NCBI GenBank assembly: GCA_030038885.1
Contig: JASHQY010000171.1
Span: forward strand, 1 to 5,019
Direction: 5' to 3'
Length of the DNA: 5,019 nt
DNA from: Thermoplasmata archaeon
Lineage (GTDB): Archaea > Thermoplasmatota > Thermoplasmata > Lutacidiplasmatales > UBA184
Shown here: piece by piece, positions 1 to 5,019 of the stretch
Layout of the letters: each line of letters opens with the position of its first letter
Numbering within the stretch: the first letter of the stretch is position 1
The notes under the pieces: model-generated
What the model was told of the DNA's origin: nothing
Seen by the model: the letters and a program-made list of their open reading frames with translations, nothing else
Databases searched by the model: none
Position numbers and translations under genes: made by a program

Positions 1-23
1 TCACCGGTCTCACCGCGAGGCCC

Positions 24-28
24 TTTTT
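24..28 (+). terminator. Possible T-tract terminator of an upstream gene
   Basis: A run of five T residues lies in otherwise GC-rich sequence, about 25 nt ahead of the putative promoter of the next gene. Archaeal transcription commonly ends at short U-rich tracts without a hairpin, so this could end a gene lying to the left of the window. No coding sequence for that gene is visible, and a five-base run can occur by chance. Weak call. Confidence 0.2.
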
Positions 29-43
29 CGAGATTCCGCGGTT

Positions 44-59
44 CGAAGAGGTCTAAATA
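44..59 (+). promoter_or_regulatory. Putative archaeal BRE/TATA promoter of the thermopsin-like gene
   Basis: The AT-rich heptamer CTAAATA at 53-59 stands out from its GC-rich surroundings and is preceded by a purine-rich stretch (GAAGAGG, 45-51) that could act as the BRE recognised by TFB. The centre of the TATA-like box is about 29 nt upstream of the ATG at 85, close to the usual archaeal spacing between TATA box and transcription start. This fits a leaderless mRNA starting at or next to that ATG. No Shine-Dalgarno-like sequence is seen before the start, which agrees with a leaderless mode. The spacing and motif are seen; promoter function is inferred. Confidence 0.5.
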
Positions 60-84
60 GCGGTCAAGAATCGCCACTTTGGAT

Positions 85-3000
85 ATGACGGCGCGTCGTT
101 GGGCCTATCTCGGAGCCGCGTTCGTGGCCGTGACGCTCGTGGCCTCGTCCCTGGGGCTGCTCACGGGTCTCGCCATCGCCCCGGCAGGTACGGGCTCGAC
201 GGTGGCCGCCGCAGGATCGCCGGCGACGTCCGGGACCGCGGCGACCGCCCTCCACGCCCCGAGCGGTGCCTCGAGCACGTCGGACTCCGGCGGTTCGACC
301 GCCGCGGACCTCGCGGGCAGCCCCGTGTATGGGATCGCCCAGGCCGAGAGCGCGATCGCCCAGCACGAGCTCAATCGATCGGGGGTGCTCTTCCCGCGGG
401 CCCCAGCCCAGGGTCAGGTCCCCACGCCCGGAGGAGAAGTCGTGGGGCCAGCCTACACGGGCGTCCCGGCTCCGATGGGCCTCGCGGACGTCGGGCAAGG
501 CACGACCGGTTCGTACACCTACACGACCGACGGCTTCAACGGCACGATCCACGTGAACTCGTTCGACGACTACAATCCGGGGCTGGCGCCCTACGCTTCC
601 GCTCCCGACTGGATGACGTTCCAGCTCAACACCGTGACGGACAACACGTCGTACCCGGGGCATACGAACGGCGACTTCTGGATCCAGAACGTCGCGCACT
701 ACAACGGGACGAGCCTCCAGCTCGAGGACAACATCTGGAACTTCTCCAGCACCGCGACGTGCGTCGAGGCCGGGACGATCCTCAGCGGTTCCGGGCAGCT
801 TTCGGGCTGCATCTACTACGTGTACGGCCCCACCTACACGGTCACGGCCCCGTTCACGCTCGCTCTCTACAGCAACATCACTCTCGTCTCGGGGCTGGGC
901 GGCTTGGTCCCCGAAGTGACGTTCTCCTACGCGATCCACGACAGCGGCGGGACGCTCCACGGGACGTACGATACCGTGACCTTCAACGGCCTCGGCTCCG
1001 ACGCGGCGCCTCCCCAGTTCGAGGTCAACGGGAACACCCTCACGCCGACCGGCTACACGATGTGGGATGCCGAGCTCATCCTGGGCGGGAACGGCGGTGG
1101 CACGAACGCCGTCCTGCAGTCGATCAACGCGACGGCCCAGCTCGAGTATCTGAACCGCACCTCCCAGTACGTCAGCATCCCGTCGGCGTACGACTACGGC
1201 GCCGACACGGGCGAGACCTCCTACGGAGTCGCGGCGACCTACAGCGGGACGACCGAGAACCTGACCACCGGGCCCTCGCTGCTCAACGGACTCTGGAACA
1301 CGAAGAACGGGGCGTGGGGGAACGCCGGGACCACGACGACCTGGACCGTCCACGTCACGGGCTTGCCGGACTACGCGTTCGCCTTCCTCCAGAACCACAC
1401 GACCTACACCGAGGGCCTTCCGTCCCTCTCGTACTGGCCGGCCTCGGTCACCGGGGTGCTGACCACGACGGTCCCCGCGCTCACCGGCACGAACTCCTAT
1501 TCGCTGGTCGTCTACGCGAACGGGTACACCACCGGGATCTTCTCGATCACCGGCAGCGTCACGCTCACGGAGACGCTCACCGCGAACACGGCCGTCTTCG
1601 ACACGCCGGTCTACCTCAGCACGACTGCCCAGGCGAGCGCGTTCGGCGAGTCCGGGGTCGCGGGGGTGCAGGCGAAGGGCGGCAACCTCTGGATCAACGA
1701 CACCGAGTCGACGATCGCGGCGCCGTTCCGCCTCATGAACGATTACGCGGTCCCGACGTTCTTCCTGTTCGCGGAGCTCGACCTCAGCACGAACGTGAAC
1801 CTCACCGCGTTCGTCCAGAGCCCGACGACGTTCAACTACACGACGTCGGGGAGCAGCACGGAGACGTTCCTGCCGGGATGGACCCAGGGATACTACTTCA
1901 ACTACGGGTCGGGACGGTTCTCGGTCGCCGATACGTCGGTCCTCGGGAACTCCTCGCGCTACTACTCGAGCAACGGAGCGGACATCCCGGTCGTGGCGGT
2001 CGAGTTCTGGTGGACGTTCCATTCGAACGTCTCGAACATCGTGACGTCGCAGGACATCTACGGTGTGGACTTCTACTTCGGCTCGGGCTCGAGCGCGTTC
2101 AACGTCTCGGCATCGAGCGGAGCCTACGGCCTCATCGACCACGGGGCACCCGACGTGCGCGGGGTCGACCTCCACGCCGCGGGCGCGGACCAGGGCGGCG
2201 AGGAGAGCATCGCGGCGGACGTGGAGACGGTCACCGGGTCCACGTTCGACGGGATCTCGGCGGGCGCGGGCGCGACCGCCCTCGTCGTCACCGGCTCGTC
2301 CACCGACGTCTTCTCGAACCTGAACGTGGTGCACGGCGATCCGGGGTCGGTCACGACCAGCACGTCGCTCTCGTTCGAGGGGGTCTCGGTCAACGGCACG
2401 ACGGACGCGTTCCTCATCGATGGGTGCACGCGCTGCTCGGCCACGGACGTCTCGTCCGTCAACGGAACGGGGATCGAATTCGAGGCCTCCACCTTCACGA
2501 GCGTCAGCGGCGTGACCGCATCGAACGGCGGTGTGGGCCTCCTCTCCGACGGCTCAACGGTGCTCAACGTCACCAACGTCGCCGCGACGAGCGGCTCGGT
2601 CGGAGCGTACGTGGAAGGAACCCACACGGTCCGCGCGACCGACCTGAGCGCGTCCGACCAGTCGGTCGGATTCGCGGCTGAGGGGAGCCTCGGCCTCACT
2701 CTCACCGACCTGTCGGTGACCTCGGGTTCGCTCGGCCTCTGGTCGGTCGACAACGACTGGACGAACCTCACGACCTACAACGCGACCGAGTCCGCGCCGA
2801 CGGCGGGCTACTTCTCCTCCCCCCTCGGGCTGGCCCCGACGGCCGCGGTGTTCGGCGACGGGGACCAGAACACCACGCTCACCTCGGGGATCGCGACCGA
2901 ATTCGCGTACGGCGTCGTCTCGAACGACTCGAACCATCTCACGGTCTCGAACCTCGCCGAGATCGGGGGCACGTACGGCATCGCGCTCACCGGCACGGAG

Positions 3001-4476
3001 AGCACGACGATCCTCGACGCCCTGCTCTACGGCAACCAGATCGGCCTCTGGGCGAACGGGACCACGGGGCTCACGGTCGAGGTCAGCACGATCGAGGCGT
3101 CGACGAGCTACGGTCTCTGGGTCGACAACGGGGCCTCTACGGTCGTCGGTGCGTCGAACTTCGTCGGCAACAACGGCGCCTCGACCGACGGCACCTACTC
3201 CGCGGCCCATCTCCAGGCCGGCGTCTCGGGCACGACCGCGATCCAGTTCAACTACGGAGGGATCGACAACTTCTGGTCCGACTGGAACTCGAGCGTCGGG
3301 CCGTACACGATCGCGCCCGGGATCTCGGACCCGGCGCCCCTTGCCGCGTTCTACGAGCACTGGCTCGCCTTCCCCGAGACCGGCCTGCCGACCGGTACCG
3401 TGTGGGGGATCACGCTGGACGGCCGGTCCTACGTGTCGGGCCTCCCGGTCGTGATCATCCCGTCCTACACGCTCGGGGACCCCGAGCTCGCGTTCTCGGT
3501 CGTCGCGCCGAGCATGTTCCACGCGACGCCCGCGTCCGGCGCGGTCGATTACACCGGCGCGAACGTGACCGTCCCGATCTCGTTCGTCCAGTTCAGCTAC
3601 TTGGTCACGTTCGCTGAGAGCGGCCTCGCGAGCAAGGCGTCCTGGAGCGTGACGCTCGCCGGGACGACGCGCTCCAACACGACGTCCACGATCAGCTTCA
3701 CCGAGACGGCCGGAACCTACAGCTTCTCGGTGAGCGCGACGGGCTACACGGTCTCGCCGTCGAGCGGGTCGGTGGTCGTCACGACCAGCGACCAGACGAT
3801 CAACGTGACGTTCACGCCGGTGCCGACCTACCGGGTGACGTTCACCGAGACCGGTCTGGCGGCGGGCACGAACTGGTCGGTCACGCTGAACGGCACGGCC
3901 CAGAACTCGACGACGACCTCGATCGTGTTCTCCGAGCCCAACGGGGCGTACGGCTACGCCGTGGGCACGGTCACGAACTACACGGCCGCGCCGGCGTCCG
4001 GCTCGGTGACGGTCGCGAGCGCGGCCCAGTCGGTCGCGGTCACCTTCACCGCGATCCCCGCGCCGACGTACTCGCTCGTCTTCACGGAGACCGGGTTGCC
4101 CTCGGGCACGAACTGGAACGTGACGGTCAGCGGCCAGACGCTCTCGTCCACGACCGCGACGATCACCTTCTCGCTGCCGGCGGGCAGCTACACGTACGGC
4201 GTCGCGTCGAGCGCGTCGGACTACACCGCGACCCCGTCGAGCGGCACCGTGATCGTCACGTCCAGCGGGGCGTCGGTCTCGATCTCGTTCCAGTCGACCT
4301 CGCCGCCGCCCCCGGCCCACAACAGCACGAGCCACCTCCTGCTCGGTCTCTCGACCGTCGACTGGGCGATCATCGGGATCGTCATCGCGGTGATCGTCGC
4401 CGGGCTCGTCGCCCTGTTCCTCGTCCGCCGACGCGGCGGGTCGAGCTCGAAGGGTCCGCCCCAGACCGAATCGTGA
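85..4476 (+). CDS. Thermopsin-family (A5) surface protein with beta-helix, C-terminal repeats and membrane anchor
   Basis: Secreted, membrane-tethered mosaic protein of 1463 residues; thermopsins are acid proteases acting outside the cell. Start: an in-frame stop lies at 58-60, leaving TTG 79 or ATG 85; I chose ATG 85 because of the TATA-like box upstream. Residues 1-34: RR then a hydrophobic segment (signal peptide or anchor). 35-85: Ala/Gly/Ser/Thr linker. About 100-406: thermopsin-like domain, recognised by PMGLADVG (130-137), QLNTV (180-184), WIQNV (199-203), DNIWNFSS (215-222), PTGYTMWDAELILGG (321-335), YDYGADTGET (369-378) and GLWN (402-405). About 420-660: no family recognised. About 660-1088: right-handed beta-helix ending in a NosD-like DNFWSDW (1061-1067). 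1091-1405: four repeats of about 78 residues. 1406-1410: SPPPP. 1427-1447: transmembrane helix, then RRR and a short cytoplasmic tail. It has only four lysines, four cysteines (226, 242, 781, 784) and over 30 N-x-S/T sequons. Much longer than simple thermopsins (a few hundred residues). The A5 catalytic residues are not firmly known to me, so activity is inferred from family resemblance only. Confidence 0.9.
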   Translation: MTARRWAYLGAAFVAVTLVASSLGLLTGLAIAPAGTGSTVAAAGSPATSGTAATALHAPSGASSTSDSGGSTAADLAGSPVYGIAQAESAIAQHELNRSGVLFPRAPAQGQVPTPGGEVVGPAYTGVPAPMGLADVGQGTTGSYTYTTDGFNGTIHVNSFDDYNPGLAPYASAPDWMTFQLNTVTDNTSYPGHTNGDFWIQNVAHYNGTSLQLEDNIWNFSSTATCVEAGTILSGSGQLSGCIYYVYGPTYTVTAPFTLALYSNITLVSGLGGLVPEVTFSYAIHDSGGTLHGTYDTVTFNGLGSDAAPPQFEVNGNTLTPTGYTMWDAELILGGNGGGTNAVLQSINATAQLEYLNRTSQYVSIPSAYDYGADTGETSYGVAATYSGTTENLTTGPSLLNGLWNTKNGAWGNAGTTTTWTVHVTGLPDYAFAFLQNHTTYTEGLPSLSYWPASVTGVLTTTVPALTGTNSYSLVVYANGYTTGIFSITGSVTLTETLTANTAVFDTPVYLSTTAQASAFGESGVAGVQAKGGNLWINDTESTIAAPFRLMNDYAVPTFFLFAELDLSTNVNLTAFVQSPTTFNYTTSGSSTETFLPGWTQGYYFNYGSGRFSVADTSVLGNSSRYYSSNGADIPVVAVEFWWTFHSNVSNIVTSQDIYGVDFYFGSGSSAFNVSASSGAYGLIDHGAPDVRGVDLHAAGADQGGEESIAADVETVTGSTFDGISAGAGATALVVTGSSTDVFSNLNVVHGDPGSVTTSTSLSFEGVSVNGTTDAFLIDGCTRCSATDVSSVNGTGIEFEASTFTSVSGVTASNGGVGLLSDGSTVLNVTNVAATSGSVGAYVEGTHTVRATDLSASDQSVGFAAEGSLGLTLTDLSVTSGSLGLWSVDNDWTNLTTYNATESAPTAGYFSSPLGLAPTAAVFGDGDQNTTLTSGIATEFAYGVVSNDSNHLTVSNLAEIGGTYGIALTGTESTTILDALLYGNQIGLWANGTTGLTVEVSTIEASTSYGLWVDNGASTVVGASNFVGNNGASTDGTYSAAHLQAGVSGTTAIQFNYGGIDNFWSDWNSSVGPYTIAPGISDPAPLAAFYEHWLAFPETGLPTGTVWGITLDGRSYVSGLPVVIIPSYTLGDPELAFSVVAPSMFHATPASGAVDYTGANVTVPISFVQFSYLVTFAESGLASKASWSVTLAGTTRSNTTSTISFTETAGTYSFSVSATGYTVSPSSGSVVVTTSDQTINVTFTPVPTYRVTFTETGLAAGTNWSVTLNGTAQNSTTTSIVFSEPNGAYGYAVGTVTNYTAAPASGSVTVASAAQSVAVTFTAIPAPTYSLVFTETGLPSGTNWNVTVSGQTLSSTTATITFSLPAGSYTYGVASSASDYTATPSSGTVIVTSSGASVSISFQSTSPPPPAHNSTSHLLLGLSTVDWAIIGIVIAVIVAGLVALFLVRRRGGSSSKGPPQTES
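2446..2775 (+). repeat. Five consecutive 22-residue beta-helix coils inside the thermopsin-like protein
   Basis: Residues 788-897 divide without gaps into five 22-residue units (788-809, 810-831, 832-853, 854-875, 876-897), so the DNA has a 66-nt protein-level period. Each unit shares the pattern hydrophobic-x-A/V-(T/S)-x-G-x-(V/I/L)-G in its first half and a V/L-x-V/L-T-D/N-like strand at its end, for example VTASNGGVGLLSDG and VAATSGSVGAYVEG. Two more 22-residue units follow at 957-978 and 979-1000, after a less regular stretch. This is the hallmark of right-handed parallel beta-helices of the NosD/PbH1 type. Such helices often bind or process polysaccharides, or act as rigid spacers; which applies here cannot be told. 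Nucleotide identity between units is low, so this is an old protein repeat rather than a recent DNA duplication. Confidence 0.75.
3355..4299 (+). repeat. Four tandem ~78-residue beta-sandwich-like repeats forming the stalk
   Basis: Residues 1091-1169, 1170-1247, 1248-1327 and 1328-1405 are tandem units of 78-80 residues. Each begins with an aromatic residue plus FxETGL or FAESGL, continues with a W-x-V/I-T-L/V core (SWSVTLAG, NWSVTLNG, NWNVTVSG), then an S/T-rich strand, Y-S/G-F/Y-x-V, a Y/F-x-A/V-x-P-x-S-G turn (GYTVSPSSG, NYTAAPASG, DYTATPSSG) and a closing V-x-V/I-x-F strand. The last two units are most alike; the first (LAFPETGLPTGTVW...) is the most diverged and has a different middle. 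Repeats of this type are widespread in exported archaeal proteins just before the membrane anchor; I cannot give a reliable family name. Their place between beta-helix and transmembrane helix suggests a stalk that lifts the outer domains off the membrane. Confidence 0.8.
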
Positions 4477-4533
4477 GCCTCACCCGGCGGATCGTGCGAG
4501 GGCGCCCGCGGGAGCCGTAGGTCCCACGCGGCG

Positions 4534-4553
4534 TCGGTACGAAGGCGTACCGA
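4534..4553. other. Perfect 8-bp hairpin downstream of the thermopsin-like gene
   Basis: TCGGTACG (4534-4541) and CGTACCGA (4546-4553) are perfect reverse complements separated by a 4-nt AAGG loop, about 58 nt after the stop codon. There is no T run after the hairpin, so it does not look like a bacterial-type terminator. It could stabilise the 3' end of the mRNA or be part of a larger RNA fold. The complementarity is certain; a function is not. Confidence 0.4.
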
Positions 4554-4820
4554 TCCGCGCGCTCCTCGTCGATCGGTCCCTGGGCCGCCGCTCCGTGGGA
4601 GGAGAGGGTGGAAGCCCGAGGGGCCCGAACGTGGAACCCGACGATCGCTCGAGAGACGACCTGGGCGGTCCATTCCTCGTCCTGGTTCCGAGCGCGAGGG
4701 TCGGGGGAGAGGATTCGTGCCTCGGGCAGAGGGGTCTCCACCTCGTGTCCGGTTCGGACCGCGGGAGCGCGTCGGGCGCTCTCACTTGAAAGCGTCAAAC
4801 GAGACTTCGTATTCCGGTCG

Positions 4821-4835
4821 AGCCTAGGCTAGGCT
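4821..4835. repeat. Palindrome AGCCTAGGCT with an extra AGGCT half-site
   Basis: AGCCTAGGCT at 4821-4830 is a perfect 10-bp palindrome, and its right half AGGCT is repeated directly at 4831-4835. It lies 32-46 nt before the ATG of the downstream secreted protein, in the likely promoter region. A site of this shape could bind a dimeric regulator, but short palindromes also occur by chance. Regulatory role is inferred from position only. Confidence 0.3.
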
Positions 4836-4866
4836 TCAAGAGCCCTGCGGGTCTCCAGCGCGCGCC

Positions 4867-5019
4867 ATGCGGGCATGGAGCATTCGAACGCTGCTGAGCA
4901 TCGTCGTCGTGGCCGGATTCGTTTTCGGGACGCTCGGAGCCGCTTCGGCTCAGACGGTCGCCCCACCGGGAGGCTCGGGAGGGAGCGCGGCGGCTTCGAT
5001 CGCGCCCGCGTCCTCGACG
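4867..5019 (+). CDS. Secreted protein, N-terminal fragment cut by the window end
   Basis: The reading frame is open from ATG 4867 to the window edge, giving the first 51 residues. An in-frame TAG at 4825-4827 and the lack of any ATG, GTG or TTG between it and 4867 make this the only available start in this frame. The N-terminus MRAWSIRTLL is followed by a hydrophobic core (about 10-20) and an A-S-A motif at 26-28 before QT, a textbook signal peptide with likely cleavage after residue 28. The mature part begins with a Pro/Gly/Ala/Ser-rich linker (TVAPPGGSGGSAAAS), resembling in composition the linker after the signal segment of the upstream thermopsin-like protein. The functional domain lies beyond the window, so its role is unknown; another exported protease or surface protein is possible. 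It runs in the same direction, but the 390-nt gap argues for its own promoter. No Shine-Dalgarno sequence is seen. Confidence 0.7.
   Translation, partial: MRAWSIRTLLSIVVVAGFVFGTLGAASAQTVAPPGGSGGSAAASIAPASST

Larger units (their letters stand above)
4477..4866. other. 390-nt intergenic stretch with inverted repeats, no convincing gene
   Basis: This separates the stop of the thermopsin-like gene from the start of the next signal-peptide gene. The short open frames here, on both strands, have arginine/serine/glycine-rich translations with no recognisable motif and look like GC-rich chance frames. No tRNA, C/D-box motif or clear T-rich terminator was found. What it does hold is a set of inverted repeats at 4487-4558, a small 5-bp hairpin (GTCCG, 3-nt loop, CGGAC) at 4747-4759, and a palindrome with an extra copy of its half-site at 4821-4835. 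The last ~85 nt, from about 4782, are visibly richer in A and T than the rest and probably contain the promoter of the downstream gene. No clear TATA box sits 24-30 nt before its ATG; a weak AT-rich spot is at 4808-4813. Confidence 0.5.

Noticed and set aside
37..53. CGCGGTTCGAAGAGG, resembling a tRNA T-loop (GTTCGAA)
   Set aside because: The flanking bases cannot form a T-stem and no acceptor stem or anticodon arm is present.
64..2334. A 756-codon open frame on the minus strand, antisense to the thermopsin-like gene
   Set aside because: Its translation is extremely rich in Arg, Val, Gly, Asp and Glu with no motifs. It is the expected antisense shadow of a gene with GC-rich third codon positions.
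99..2681. An 860-codon open frame on the plus strand in a shifted frame
   Set aside because: Arg/His/Gly-rich translation without any family resemblance, fully overlapped by the well-supported frame at 85-4476; also a GC-bias shadow.
2554..4335. A 593-codon open frame on the minus strand
   Set aside because: Arg/Gly/Val/Asp-rich translation, no motifs, lies entirely antisense to the coherent beta-helix and repeat region.
4382..4798. Overlapping minus-strand frames (138, 150 and 101 codons) across the gene end and the intergenic stretch
   Set aside because: They run into the transmembrane-coding part of the main gene, overlap each other in different frames, and have Arg/Pro/Ser-rich chance-like translations.
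4608..4832. A 74-codon frame starting at GTG with a GGAGG-like sequence 5 nt upstream
   Set aside because: The ribosome-site-like match is tempting, but the region is G-rich generally, the product has no recognisable motif, and both better-supported starts in this window lack Shine-Dalgarno sequences. Conservation in relatives would be needed to revive it.
4732..4857. Direct repeat GGGTCTCCA at 4732-4740 and 4849-4857
   Set aside because: A single 9-nt match in about 390 nt of biased composition is easily expected by chance, and it does not frame any element.

Overview
This window is GC-rich DNA (well over 60% by eye) and is best explained as part of an archaeal chromosome. The likely group is the high-GC Thermoplasmata (Thermoplasmatota) or a related acid-tolerant lineage. 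Three things point there. The main product is a thermopsin (peptidase family A5) protein, a family known mainly from Thermoplasmata and Sulfolobales-type archaea. It carries tandem C-terminal repeats of the 'FTETGLPSGTNWSVTLNG' type that are common in archaeal surface proteins of this kind. Its start looks leaderless, with a TATA-like box about 29 nt upstream of the ATG and no Shine-Dalgarno sequence. The lineage call is inference; there is no marker gene in the window.

Layout: positions 1-84 hold a short T tract and the putative promoter. Positions 85-4476 (+) are one very long gene for a 1463-residue secreted, membrane-anchored mosaic protein. In order it has an N-terminal signal or anchor segment, an Ala/Gly/Ser/Thr-rich linker, a thermopsin-like domain, a region I cannot assign, a right-handed beta-helix built of 22-residue coils with a NosD-like ending, four beta-rich repeats of about 78 residues, a proline spacer, one transmembrane helix and a short basic cytoplasmic tail. 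Positions 4477-4866 are a 390-nt non-coding stretch with several inverted repeats and no convincing gene. Positions 4867-5019 (+) are the beginning of a second secreted protein: signal peptide plus low-complexity linker, cut by the window end.

How the parts may work together: the first protein would sit on the outer face of the cell membrane, with the protease-like domain held far from the membrane by the beta-helix and the repeat stalk. The second gene also starts with a signal peptide and a similar small-residue linker, so this may be a locus for exported proteins. The long antisense and shifted-frame open frames across the first gene are by-products of strong GC bias at third codon positions.
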